Source: JAXGPL01 sp040766985 (GTDB lineage: Bacteria > Bacillota > Sulfobacillia > JAUYEG01). Taken from it: DNA of 64,000 bases. Every line of letters begins with the position of its first letter. Within the stretch, counting starts at the first letter, position 1. Below the pieces are notes generated by a model. It did no database searches. It saw nothing but the letters and a program-made list of their open reading frames with translations, and was not told where the DNA came from. Shown piece by piece: positions 44,084 through 53,265 of the stretch. The position numbers and the translations under genes are program-made. The stretch spans positions 1 through 64,000 of the forward strand of contig JAXGPL010000007.1 of NCBI GenBank assembly GCA_040766985.1, written 5' to 3'.

Positions 44084-45009
44084 GCCCGGTCGAATCCAGG
44101 TCCGCACGCAAGCCCGAACAGCTCACGTTGGCGTCGCGGGCGATGCACCCGGTTTCCACGATCGTTGATTGTTCTGGAATCCGGTTTGGTGGCGAAGGGG
44201 TCGTCCTGATCGCCGGTCCGTGCTCAGTCGAGGGCAGGCCGATGTTGCTCCAGACGGCGGCCGCCGCCCGCGCCGCAGGTGCAGCCATGCTGCGCGGCGG
44301 GGCGTTCAAGCCGCGGTCGTCGCCATATACGTTCCAGGGCCTGGGCGAGGAGGGACTGCGCTACCTGGCCGACGCCCGCGCTGAGACCGGCCTGCCGATC
44401 GTCACCGAGGTCATGTCCCCGGAACAGGTTGAGCTTGTTGCCGCCTACGCGGACATGTTGCAGATCGGGGCGCGCAACATGCAGAACTTCAGCCTGCTGC
44501 AGGAGGTCGGCCGCCAGCGCAAGCCCGTGATGCTCAAACGCGGCATGATGGCCTCGATCAGCGAGTGGCTCGGCGCCGCAGAGTACATCCTGGCGTACGG
44601 CAACGACCAGATCGTGTTGTGCGAGCGGGGCATCCGCACCTTTGAAACCCACACCCGCTTCACGCTCGACCTCAGCGCGGTACCTGCAGCGAAGGCACTG
44701 ACACATCTGCCCGTCATCGTCGACCCTTCGCACGCCACCGGGCTACGCGAACTGGTCATTCCGATGGCCGCCGCCGCGGTCGCCGCCGGGGCTGACGGCA
44801 TCATCGTCGAGGCGCACCCGCACCCGGAAACCGCCCTCTGCGACGGCCCTCAGTCCCTGCAACTGCCCCAACTCGGCGAACTCGCGGCACAGATCGCCGC
44901 CGTCGCGGCGGCCGCGGCCGGCCGGACGCTTCACCCGCCGCTAGAGCAGGCGCTGCCCGCACCCGCCGCCGCCGCGACGCGAGTCCCGGCCGCCGCCGGG
45001 GGCCCCTAA
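44080..45009 (+). CDS. aroF: 3-deoxy-D-arabino-heptulosonate 7-phosphate synthase (type I-beta)
   Basis: About 309 residues catalysing the first step of the shikimate pathway from PEP and erythrose 4-phosphate. Family motifs: LIAGPCSVEG, RGGAFKPRSSPYTFQG, MLQIGARNMQNF, and VIVDPSHATGLR. Only about 45 residues precede the barrel, with no ferredoxin-like or chorismate-mutase regulatory domain, so direct feedback inhibition is unlikely unless it associates with AroH. The C-terminus ends in an Ala/Pro-rich tail. Start ATG overlaps the aroH stop. Confidence 0.93.
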   Translation: MSPVESRSARKPEQLTLASRAMHPVSTIVDCSGIRFGGEGVVLIAGPCSVEGRPMLLQTAAAARAAGAAMLRGGAFKPRSSPYTFQGLGEEGLRYLADARAETGLPIVTEVMSPEQVELVAAYADMLQIGARNMQNFSLLQEVGRQRKPVMLKRGMMASISEWLGAAEYILAYGNDQIVLCERGIRTFETHTRFTLDLSAVPAAKALTHLPVIVDPSHATGLRELVIPMAAAAVAAGADGIIVEAHPHPETALCDGPQSLQLPQLGELAAQIAAVAAAAAGRTLHPPLEQALPAPAAAATRVPAAAGGP

Positions 45010-45010
45010 C

Positions 45011-46393
45011 ATGCTGAGGATAGCGGGGTCCACCCCGCTGCGCGGAGAGGTCACGGTGCCGGGAGACAAGTCGATCTCGCACCGCGCGGCGATGCTGGGC
45101 GCGGTCGCGGCGGGGCGGACGACGATCCGCAACTACTCGCCGGGCAAAGACTGCGCATCGACGTTGCGCTGCGTGTCGGCGCTGGGCGCTGAGGTCCGCG
45201 ACCACGGCGGCGGGACTGTCGTCATTGAAGGCGCCGGACCGGGCGGGCTGCGCGAGCCGGCGGATGTACTGGACTGCGCCAATTCCGGCACAACGATGCG
45301 CCTGCTGGCGGGAATCCTGGCCGGGCAGCCGTTTCTGAGCGTGCTCACGGGCGACCCGTCTCTTCGCGCGCGCCCGATGCGGCGCATTTCGGACCCGCTC
45401 TGCCTGATGGGGGCGCGGGTTTACGGCCGTGCGGGCGGCTCCCTGGCGCCGCTGGCGATCCTCGGCGGCGGGCTGCGCGGCCTCGCCGGCTACCGCATGC
45501 CCGTCGCCAGCGCGCAGGTCAAGTCGTGCATCCTCTTGGCGGGGCTGTTCGCCGAGGGGCGGACGGATGTAGTCGAGCCAATACCCTCCCGCGACCACAC
45601 GGAGCGGATGCTGCGGCAGTTTGGGGCCAGCCTGACCGCGGAAGGCACGTGCACCATGGCAGACGGCACGCGCGCCGCGGCGGACGGCACGCCCATCGCG
45701 CCGGACGCTACGCGTATCACGCTGGACGGCCCGCAGTCGCTCGCTGGGGCGGAGGTCACAGTCCCCGGCGACATATCGTCGGCGGCTTTCTGGCTGGTGG
45801 CAGCTGCAATTGCGCCGGGGTCCGACGTGACCGTGCGCAATACCGGCGCAAATCCGCTGCGCAGCGGCGCGCTGGCCGTCCTGCGGCGCATGGGGTGCGA
45901 CATCACGGTCAGCCCAAAGGGCAGCGCAAACCAGGCTGAACCTGCCGCGGACATGCGTGTCAGAACGAGCCGGCTGCGCGCCACGCAAATCGGCGCGGAC
46001 GAAGTGCCCATGTTGCTTGACGAACTCCCGGTTCTGGCTGTCGCCGCCGCGCTCGCGAACGGCCGGACTGTCGTCACAGGTGCCGGCGAGTTGCGCCATA
46101 AGGAAACCGACCGCATTTCGGCCATCGTCGCCAACCTTCAGGCGATGGGCGTTGAGGCAACGGAGAGCGGGGACGGTTTCTCAGTGGAGGGGACCGGTGG
46201 CCGCCCCTTGCGCGGCAGCAGCCACATCGTTACCCACGGCGACCACCGGATTGCGATGGCGTTCGCGGTCGCCGGCCTGGCCGCGGATGGCGAGACGACC
46301 ATCGACGACGGGGCGTGTATCGATGTTTCATACCCGGGGTTCGGCCATACGCTCAGTAGACTCGTCGACCGGGGGAGGAGAAACCATGACTGA
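45011..46393 (+). CDS. aroA: 3-phosphoshikimate 1-carboxyvinyltransferase (EPSP synthase)
   Basis: 460 residues, somewhat longer than the usual 430. Motifs: VPGDKSISHRAAMLGAVAAG, NSGTTMRLLAG (the LNAGTAMRPL-type segment with Gly-Thr-Thr), and HGDHRIAMAFAVAGLA. An insertion at about residues 213-240 consists of degenerate repeats of the form ADGTxxA/APDATxxT, which accounts for the extra length. The gene starts one base after aroF and overlaps aroE by 8 bases. Confidence 0.93.
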   Translation: MLRIAGSTPLRGEVTVPGDKSISHRAAMLGAVAAGRTTIRNYSPGKDCASTLRCVSALGAEVRDHGGGTVVIEGAGPGGLREPADVLDCANSGTTMRLLAGILAGQPFLSVLTGDPSLRARPMRRISDPLCLMGARVYGRAGGSLAPLAILGGGLRGLAGYRMPVASAQVKSCILLAGLFAEGRTDVVEPIPSRDHTERMLRQFGASLTAEGTCTMADGTRAAADGTPIAPDATRITLDGPQSLAGAEVTVPGDISSAAFWLVAAAIAPGSDVTVRNTGANPLRSGALAVLRRMGCDITVSPKGSANQAEPAADMRVRTSRLRATQIGADEVPMLLDELPVLAVAAALANGRTVVTGAGELRHKETDRISAIVANLQAMGVEATESGDGFSVEGTGGRPLRGSSHIVTHGDHRIAMAFAVAGLAADGETTIDDGACIDVSYPGFGHTLSRLVDRGRRNHD

Positions 46394-47285
46394 GTACCAC
46401 GTACCGGCCTTGGACCCCTATGGCGGCGGCCCGTGGAGACTACCTAAGCTTGCCGTTATCGGCTGGCCGTTGACGCACACCTATTCGCCGGTCATGCACC
46501 AGGCGGCCCTCAATGGTGCCGGGCTGGACCTGACTTACGGATCGATACCGGTGCAGCCCGACGAACTCAAGCACTTCGTCCGGGCAGTGAACTCGGTGAT
46601 GCGGGGAATCAACGTTACCACGCCGCACAAGCGGCCCATAGCCTGCCACTGCACGTGGCTTGATCCGCTGGCCAAGGTCTCGGGCGCGGTCAACACGGTC
46701 TACTTCGGAGTGGAAGGCGACATCTGCGGTCACAACACGGACGGGCCCGGGCTGCTGACGGCACTGCGGTACCGTTCGGGATTCGAGCCGGGGGGAAGCC
46801 ACGTCACGATCATCGGGGCCGGAGGCTCGGCATGCGCGGCGGCAGCCGCGCTCGCGCAGGCGGGCGCCGTGCAAATCACCGTCGTCAACCGCAGCCCGGA
46901 GTGGTCCGCCCGCCTCTGTCAATACCTGCGGGAGCCGTTTCCACACACCGAGTGGCAGGATGGGGGCTTGGGGTACCCGGGGCCAAACCCCTCCCCCGAC
47001 CTGATCCTATCGTGCGTACCGCCGGCTGCCGCGCGAGCTGTCAGACACATCGTCGAAGAGGCGAGGCCTGGGACCATCTTCATGGACCTCAGTTACGGAC
47101 CGACCCCGACGCAGCTCCACCGTGCCGCCCTCGGCGCCTGCCTCCACGCCGTACCCGGCCTGGAAATGCTGCTCTGGCAGGGCGTGTTGGCGTTCGAGAT
47201 ATTCACCGGCGTTGAGGACCCGGCCACGGCCGGCCGGATGCGCTCTGCTCTCGTCCAGGCGGCGGGGGAGTGGTGGCTGTGCTGA
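46386..47285 (+). CDS. aroE: Shikimate dehydrogenase
   Basis: About 299 residues. Substrate-binding PLTHTYSPVMHQAAL, catalytic NVTTPHKR (Lys-Asp pair with GHNTDGPG), and the NADP-binding IIGAGGSACAAAAAL. The ATG follows GGGGGAGGAG and overlaps the aroA end. The end overlaps the start of aroC. The frame is intact. Confidence 0.92.
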   Translation: MTEYHVPALDPYGGGPWRLPKLAVIGWPLTHTYSPVMHQAALNGAGLDLTYGSIPVQPDELKHFVRAVNSVMRGINVTTPHKRPIACHCTWLDPLAKVSGAVNTVYFGVEGDICGHNTDGPGLLTALRYRSGFEPGGSHVTIIGAGGSACAAAAALAQAGAVQITVVNRSPEWSARLCQYLREPFPHTEWQDGGLGYPGPNPSPDLILSCVPPAAARAVRHIVEEARPGTIFMDLSYGPTPTQLHRAALGACLHAVPGLEMLLWQGVLAFEIFTGVEDPATAGRMRSALVQAAGEWWLC

Positions 47286-48479
47286 GATTTCTGACCGCCG
47301 GCGAGTCACACGGCCCGGGCCTGACGGTGATTATCGAGGGCTACCACCGGGCATCCGGGTGCCGCCAGAGGAAATGGCCCGCGAACAGACCCGCCGCCGC
47401 TGGTGCTATGGGCGGGGGCGGGCGCGCCGAGATCGAGCGCGACGAGATCACGATCACCGGCAGCCTGCACGAAGAAGTCGACGGGTGCGCCCGTTCCAGT
47501 CTGGCTGCCCAACCGCGACCACGCCAGCCGGGCTGACCCCGTCGCGTCAGGTCTGGGTGCCGCGCCCCGGCCACGCCGACCTGGCCGGCGCGATCAAGTA
47601 CGGCTTCACGGACCTCCGCCCGGTCTTGGAGCGCGCCAGCGCCGCGAAGACTGCCGCCGAAGTGGCCTGCGGCTTCCTGGCCAAGCAACTCCTGGCCACG
47701 GCCGCCCCAACCCCTCGCGGTCCACAGCTGGGTGACCGCCACCGGCGGCGCGTGGTGGCCTGCTCCCGGACAACCCCGCGGTTACTCGCCGGAAACCGCC
47801 CTCTCCTCGCCGCCGCCGCCGAGGGATCGCCTGTGCGGTGCCCAGACCCCGCCGCCGCCACCGCGATGGTGCAGGCCATCGACAGCGCACGCGAGGCCGG
47901 CGACACGCTCGGAGGGGTGTTCGAGGTGGCGGCAGTCGGCGTCCCGGCGGGCCTCGGCAGCTACGTGCACTGGGACCGGCGGCTGGACACGGCGATCGCC
48001 GCCGCCGTAATGAGCATCAACGCGGTCAAGGCGGTGGAGATGAGGACGGCTTCGCAGGCGCAGCCCGGAGAGGAAGCCAGGTCCACGATGTGATCACGCC
48101 TGCGGCCCGCGGTGCCGAAGCCGTGGGCGGGAACGGGGGGTCACGCGGTGCTGAGGAGGGCCCAGGGGCGAGAGTAGCGACCTACCGCCTCTCCAACCAT
48201 CTGGGCGGGGGTCGAGGCGGGGTTTCCAACGGCCAGATCATCCTGGTGCGCGCCGCGCACCAAGCCGCTTCCCGATGCTCGGCACTCCTGCCCTCGGTTG
48301 ACATGCGGACGGGGAGGGTGGCGGCGGCCCACCGCGAGCGGTCGGACGTTTGCGCGGTGGGCTCGGCGGCGGTTATGTCGCCGAGTCGATGGTCGCGATC
48401 GCCCTGGCCAACGTGGCTGGAGCGGTACGGACACGACGCGGTAACTGGGATTACCTACGGCGGAGGTGGCGAACGATGA
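47279..48479 (+). pseudogene. aroC: Chorismate synthase, broken by many frameshifts
   Basis: All parts of chorismate synthase are present in order but spread over three frames: LRFLTAGESHGPGLTVIIEG, PPEEMAREQTRRRWCYGRG, AEIERDEITITGSLHEEV, PVPVWLPNRDHAS, RPGHADLAGAIKYGFTDLRPVLERASAAKTAAEVA, AREAGDTLGGVFEVAAVGVPAGLGSYVHWDRRLD, AAAVMSINAVKAVEM, GGVSNGQIILVRAA and AAHRERSDVCAVGSAA. At least seven frame changes occur in 1.2 kb. The total length equals an intact gene. High amino-acid conservation between breaks suggests sequence error rather than old decay. Start GTG 47279; the end abuts aroK. Confidence 0.9.
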
Positions 48480-48993
48480 GGCCAACATTGCGCTGGTCGG
48501 ATTCATGGGCGCCGGCAAGACAACGATCGGCCGGGAGCTTGCGATGCGGATGGGCCGCGAGTTTGTCGACACGGACCAGGTCGTCGAAGCCTGGACCGGC
48601 ATGCCCGTCAGAGCCGTCTTCGCGGCACACGGCGAGAACCGGTTCCGCGAACTGGAGGCCAGGGCCGTCAGGGAGACTTGCGCCCGCGCCGGACGCGTGA
48701 TCGCGGTGGGCGGAGGCGCGCTGGCCAACGCGGCGACGCGCGCGGCGGTGCGGGACGCATGCACCGTCGTGTTTCTGGCGGCCTCGGTCGAGGCGATCCT
48801 AGAGCGGACTGCGGGCGACGGAGGCCGCCCGCTGCTGGAGGGCCTGGATGCCGCTGAACGGCGCTACTTTGTCGAAGACCTGCTTTATGACCGCACACCG
48901 GCCTACCAGGAGGCCCGCGACATCATGGTCGACGCCGACGGCCCCGCCCCAGCCGTGGTCGAAGCGATCCTGGCCCGGCTGGGGGCGTCATAG
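48466..48993 (+). CDS. aroK: Shikimate kinase
   Basis: About 175 residues. Walker A FMGAGKTTIGREL, substrate-binding DTDQ and ENRFRELEARAV, and the GGGAL motif near residue 82. The GTG start overlaps its own GGAGG, an unusual arrangement, and an ATG at 48476 is out of frame; a small indel near the start is possible. The stop is followed at once by aroB. Confidence 0.92.
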   Translation: MANDEANIALVGFMGAGKTTIGRELAMRMGREFVDTDQVVEAWTGMPVRAVFAAHGENRFRELEARAVRETCARAGRVIAVGGGALANAATRAAVRDACTVVFLAASVEAILERTAGDGGRPLLEGLDAAERRYFVEDLLYDRTPAYQEARDIMVDADGPAPAVVEAILARLGAS

Positions 48994-50184
48994 GTGAGGT
49001 GCGGCGGGGGCCGGGGCGGCAGCGGAGCGGGCAGCGTCGCCGTCGTCCGCGTGAATACAACGGTGCCGTACGACGTGCATGTCGGCCCGGGCGTGCTCGG
49101 CGAAGCGGGCCGCATCCTGTCGGCAGCCGGGGCATCCCCGGCTAACAGGGCGGGGCGCAGCTCGGGCGCGGGCCGTTCGCACGTTATCGTCACGAACCCG
49201 ACCGTTGCGGCCCACTGGCTCGATGGGCTGGAGGCCGGGCTGGGCGGCCAGAGACCGTTGCCGGACCGTCACACGGCAAAGATCGGGGACGGCGAGCGAT
49301 ACAAGACCCTTGAGACAGCGTCTTGCCTCTACGACTTTCTCATCGACCGCAGGTGCAGCCGCGACACCGTGATCCTCTCCCTGGGCGGCGGGGTGGTGAG
49401 TGATGTCGCGGGTTTCGTAGCCGCCACCTACATGCGGGGCGTGCCCGTGGTGCATTTCCCGACGACACTGCTTGCTCAGGTGGATGCGTCGGTCGGCGGC
49501 AAGGTCGCTGTCGACCATCCCCGCGGCAAGAACCTGATCGGGGCCTTCCATCAACCCCGCGCCGTGGTCTGCGATGTGGCGGTCTTGGCGACGCTGACCG
49601 AGGACGTCTTCCGCGAAGGCCTTGCCGAGGCCGCAAAGACCGCGTTGATAAGCGGCGAGGACATGCTCACGCAAATGGAAACCAACACCTCCTCCCTCGC
49701 CCGCCGCGACCCGGCCGCACTGCGCGAACTGGTCACGGCCTGCGTCCGGGTCAAGGCGGGTTTGGTCGAACAGGACGAACACGACACCGGGCCACGCATG
49801 GCGCTCAATCTGGGACACACATTCGGCCACGCCATCGAGGCGGCGGACGGGTTCGAAACGGTGAGGCATGGGGCGGCGGTTTCCGTGGGGATGTGCGTAG
49901 CAGCCCGGTTGGCCGAACTCTGTGCCGCTGCGCCCCCCGCTCTGACCCTCCGGACCGAGCGGCTGCTGAGCGGCCTGGGGCTCCCGGTGAGGCTATCGCA
50001 GCTGCCCGGCGCGTTGCGTGCCTCTGACATCACGCCGCACCTCAGGCAAGACAAGAAACGGCTTGACGGTAAGCAGCGTTATGTGCTGGCCCGGGGCCCC
50101 GGCGACATAACAGTCGCATCGGGCATCGCCGAAAACCTGGTCCACGCCGCCCTGACCTGGGCAGAGGGAGATGACCGCAGATGA
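48994..50184 (+). CDS. aroB: 3-dehydroquinate synthase
   Basis: 396 residues. NAD-binding LSLGGGVVSDVAGFVAATYMRG, active-site VDASVGGKVAVDHPRGKNLIGAF, and metal-binding NLGHTFGHAIE. The first 20 residues are Gly-rich and probably not part of the fold; a GTG near 49051 (before NTTVPYDVHVGPG) would give a typical N-terminus. The stop overlaps aroQ by ATGA. Confidence 0.92.
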   Translation: MRCGGGRGGSGAGSVAVVRVNTTVPYDVHVGPGVLGEAGRILSAAGASPANRAGRSSGAGRSHVIVTNPTVAAHWLDGLEAGLGGQRPLPDRHTAKIGDGERYKTLETASCLYDFLIDRRCSRDTVILSLGGGVVSDVAGFVAATYMRGVPVVHFPTTLLAQVDASVGGKVAVDHPRGKNLIGAFHQPRAVVCDVAVLATLTEDVFREGLAEAAKTALISGEDMLTQMETNTSSLARRDPAALRELVTACVRVKAGLVEQDEHDTGPRMALNLGHTFGHAIEAADGFETVRHGAAVSVGMCVAARLAELCAAAPPALTLRTERLLSGLGLPVRLSQLPGALRASDITPHLRQDKKRLDGKQRYVLARGPGDITVASGIAENLVHAALTWAEGDDRR

Positions 50185-50621
50185 ACGTCCTCGTCATCCA
50201 CGGGCCCAACCTCAACCTTCTTGGCACACGGGAACCGGACGTTTACGGAACGCGGACGCTCGCCGAGATCGACGACGAGATCCGCGCCCGGGCCGCAACC
50301 CTCGGCGCCGAGGTCCGGACCGTCCAGCATTCGGCGGAGGGAGATATCATCGACACCATCCATAGCGCGCGGCGATGGGCAGACGGGATCGTGATCAACC
50401 CGGCGGCCTACACGCACTCGAGCATCGCCATCCGAGATGCCATCGCGGCGGTCGGGCTGCCGGCGGTGGAGGTCCACCTCAGCAACATCCGTGCGCGGGA
50501 ACCGTTCCGGCGGCGTTCTGTGGTCAGCGGAGTGGTGGACGGGGTGATCAGCGGTCTGGGGGCGTTTGGCTATCTGGCGGCGCTGGAATACCTGGCCGCG
50601 TGGCGGCGGAGCGAGAAGTGA
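50181..50621 (+). CDS. aroQ: 3-dehydroquinate dehydratase, type II
   Basis: 146 residues forming the dodecameric type II enzyme. Signatures are VIHGPNLNLLGTREPDVYG with the active-site tyrosine, NPAAYTHSSIAIRDA, and VEVHLSNIRAREPFRRRS with His and Arg residues. It is the last gene of the operon, followed by a strong bidirectional hairpin. Confidence 0.94.
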   Translation: MNVLVIHGPNLNLLGTREPDVYGTRTLAEIDDEIRARAATLGAEVRTVQHSAEGDIIDTIHSARRWADGIVINPAAYTHSSIAIRDAIAAVGLPAVEVHLSNIRAREPFRRRSVVSGVVDGVISGLGAFGYLAALEYLAAWRRSEK

Positions 50622-50664
50622 GCCTCAGCGGCACGGGCGATATCCGGCGCGGGCCCCAAACCCA

Positions 50665-50688
50665 GGGGCCGGGGAATCCCCCGGCCCC
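50665..50688. terminator. Bidirectional terminator between aroQ and the DUF2207 gene
   Basis: A 10-bp perfect GC stem (GGGGCCGGGG/CCCCGGCCCC) with a 4-base loop between converging genes. It lacks a T-run on either side. Confidence 0.6.
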
Positions 50689-50733
50689 GCCTCAGTATCG
50701 TTGCTGCCGGCACGCCGGCCGTGCGTCCCGACG

Positions 50734-52653
50734 CTACCCTGCCCGGCCGCCGCCGCCACCACCGCCGCCTCCGCCGCCCCCCGAGAAGCCGCCACCGAAC
50801 CCACCGCCCGAGCTGGGCCGGAAGTTGGTGGCCGTCGCGATCGACGACTGAAGCGATTCGGTCAGGCTGGAAACCATCGCCGCCGGGGCGAAGTTGCCGC
50901 CCGCGGCGTGCAGCCAGATCCACGGATGGACGCCGACGCCTGGTTGCGCTAGTTGCGGGAAGACGATCTTGAGCTGCTCGATGACTTCTTTGGCCACTCC
51001 CAGCACAACGGCATACACAAGGTAGTGCTCCCAGATGACGAGCGCGGGCACCTCGGCCTGGTCGAGCGCCGAGAAGTGCAGCAAAAACCGCCGGAACGCC
51101 CGCCACATGGCGAACTGCGTGCTACCGAACTGCGAACGGCGCCTGAGCGTGGCGCCGCCCAGGATCAGGATCATGCCGCCCAGCATCGCCGGCAGGCCGG
51201 CCGCGAACATACCCGTAATCATAAAGAACACACCGCCGAGGATGATAAACACGCCGCCGGCGATCTCCCACGTCTGGATCCGCTCGGTCCGCTTGTCGAA
51301 GAACTGTCCCGCCGCCGGCGACGTCTTCACGAGCGACTGGAAGCTCTGGACAAACGCATGCATCGACGTGGGGTGCCGCTTGCCATAGGCCTTGATGTCC
51401 TCGAACCCCACCGACCCGCCCGCGAGGCCGACCGACCCGAACAGGAAGTCGATCAGGGCCACCTCGTGGTCGACAAGGCCGGCGCGGCCCTTGTCCTGCT
51501 GGAGCTGGAGGTAGTATTCGGTCTCCTGGCGGGAGCCCAGCAACCCGCCAAGCACGGGCCTATCCTGCGCAACGACCTCGATGACCAGGTAGCCGCGCCG
51601 CGCGAGATCGAGGATGGTGGCGGTCACCTCTTGCGGCCCGACTGGTCCGAAACGCCACAAGCAGCCCATCTCGGCGGGGCTGTAATCGCCGGGCAATTCG
51701 CGGTAGTAATCGCCTTCAAACTGGGGCCGGAATTCGCGACCGTGCCTCGCCTGCAGGAACAGCGCCCCGACAATCGAGCCGACCAGGACGGCTCCGCCGA
51801 TGAGTACGCCGAACAAAGCGGCGTAGCGCTGCCAGTTGGCCTTGCGCGCCCAGGATTCCTCTTCGCTCAGGATTGCCGGCAGCCTGGTGGCGCCGGTCGT
51901 CTGGGTCGCCCCCGGCACCAGCCGCGGCGGAAATGCCACGCGCCCCTCGATCATGTCTCCAGGCGGCAACCTGTCGATCTGCCACTCAACCCTGCCCGGG
52001 CTGCGGATGTCGACCCCGCCCGCCAACGGACCGTGGCCCCACGCCCGCACCTCAGCAGCCTCCGCCCCCGCCGGCAGAGTCAGGCCGACCAGGACGTCGT
52101 CCTGAGTGACTTCCCATTCGGTGCCGATCCATTTCCAGTAGAGCTCCGCCACGTCCTGATGGACAAGGACGGGGCTACGCAAGGTGTAGGCAACATCGAA
52201 GGTCCGCGACTCGTTGCTCGCGCGGAACCGTATCGTGACCTCTGCCTTGCCGCCGGCCTGCGCCACGCTGTATGTGCCGGGACCCTCATCGCCCTGAGTG
52301 AGCCGGTAGGCCTGTGCCCCATCGGAAACCGTTACGTCCGAGATGGCCGCCGGTGCGGAGTTGCATTCTGAACCGCGCAGAACGTTGTCCTGAATGAACC
52401 AGCTATCGGCCCCGTCAAAAACAAACGTCCGGCTCTCCGCCACGCGCATTGCGCCGTCGGGCTCAATTGCGGCTTCGATCCGGACGCGGCTCACTCGATA
52501 TGACTTGGCCTCGGCGACCCCGCCGGGAATCGCCGCAAGCGCGAGCGAGGCCACGATTGAGGCGACGAAGGCCAACAGGACGACGCGCGCAAGTGCCCCC
52601 CGCGGCGCACCCGTCCGGCCGCGCGCACGGAAGGCCTTGCTAAGCCGGTTCAT
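50734..52653 (-). CDS. DUF2207 membrane protein with Gly-rich tail
   Basis: 639 residues. A signal-type N-terminal segment (VVLLAFVASIVASLALAAI) is followed by the extracytoplasmic DUF2207 beta domain (residues 50-260), a membrane segment near 285-305, a cytoplasmic region, two more segments near 465-510 and a C-terminal tail of almost pure glycine (SSGGGFGGGFSGGGG). The same architecture occurs in many bacteria next to lemA, with unknown function. The start ATG is one base after the lemA stop, so it is cotranscribed. Confidence 0.9.
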   Translation of the reverse strand: MNRLSKAFRARGRTGAPRGALARVVLLAFVASIVASLALAAIPGGVAEAKSYRVSRVRIEAAIEPDGAMRVAESRTFVFDGADSWFIQDNVLRGSECNSAPAAISDVTVSDGAQAYRLTQGDEGPGTYSVAQAGGKAEVTIRFRASNESRTFDVAYTLRSPVLVHQDVAELYWKWIGTEWEVTQDDVLVGLTLPAGAEAAEVRAWGHGPLAGGVDIRSPGRVEWQIDRLPPGDMIEGRVAFPPRLVPGATQTTGATRLPAILSEEESWARKANWQRYAALFGVLIGGAVLVGSIVGALFLQARHGREFRPQFEGDYYRELPGDYSPAEMGCLWRFGPVGPQEVTATILDLARRGYLVIEVVAQDRPVLGGLLGSRQETEYYLQLQQDKGRAGLVDHEVALIDFLFGSVGLAGGSVGFEDIKAYGKRHPTSMHAFVQSFQSLVKTSPAAGQFFDKRTERIQTWEIAGGVFIILGGVFFMITGMFAAGLPAMLGGMILILGGATLRRRSQFGSTQFAMWRAFRRFLLHFSALDQAEVPALVIWEHYLVYAVVLGVAKEVIEQLKIVFPQLAQPGVGVHPWIWLHAAGGNFAPAAMVSSLTESLQSSIATATNFRPSSGGGFGGGFSGGGGGGGGGGGGRAG

Positions 52654-53205
52654 TTAGAACTTCACCTGCACCGGCCCGCGCGCGGCCTCATCTTCGATCT
52701 CGTAGTACGGGAACGGCCCAAAGCCGAGCATGCCGGCAAGCAGGTTGGCCGGGAACCGCTCGATACGGGTCATGTACTTCATCACGGTGTCGTTGTAGAA
52801 CTGGCGGGAAAAAGCGATCTTGCTCTCGGTGTTGGCAAGCTCGCCCTGCAGCTCTTTGAAGTTGCCGCTGGCCATCAACTGGGGATAGTTCTCGGCGACG
52901 GCGAGGAGCCTGCTGAGCGCTCCGCCGAGCATTTGCTGGGCCTCGATCTGCTCCGGGATCCCCTGGTTCTGCGCGCGGCCGACCTGCGCACGCGCTTCGG
53001 TGACGCGCTCGAACACTTCGCGTTCGTGCGTGGCATAGCCCTTGACGGTTTCCACGAGGTTGGGGATCAGGTCAAACCGCCGACGGAGCTGAACCTCGAT
53101 CTGAGACCAGGCGTTGCGTACGCGCTGCCGCAGCGTGACGAGCCCGTTGTACAACCCGATGACGAAAACCAGAAGCAGGACGATAATGCCTAACGCCCAC
53201 CACAC
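52654..53205 (-). CDS. lemA: LemA family protein
   Basis: About 183 residues. An N-terminal membrane anchor (WWALGIIVLLLVFVIGLYN) leads into a helical domain with the family motif NAWSQIEVQLRRRFDLIPNLVETVKGY and the late segment FYNDTVMKYMTRIERFPANLLAGMLGF. GTG 53205 follows GGAGGAG by 6 bases and gives the usual N-terminus. First gene of a two-gene operon with the DUF2207 protein, a conserved pairing. Confidence 0.94.
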   Translation of the reverse strand: MWWALGIIVLLLVFVIGLYNGLVTLRQRVRNAWSQIEVQLRRRFDLIPNLVETVKGYATHEREVFERVTEARAQVGRAQNQGIPEQIEAQQMLGGALSRLLAVAENYPQLMASGNFKELQGELANTESKIAFSRQFYNDTVMKYMTRIERFPANLLAGMLGFGPFPYYEIEDEAARGPVQVKF

Positions 53206-53265
53206 AGCTATCTCCTCCAATGGCCTCATGGGCCCGGAACTACCTCGAACCGGGAAGAGTCTTGG

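Noticed and set aside
50953..52371. A 472-codon plus-strand open frame
   Set aside because: Antisense to the well-supported DUF2207 gene; no recognisable domain and no start signal.
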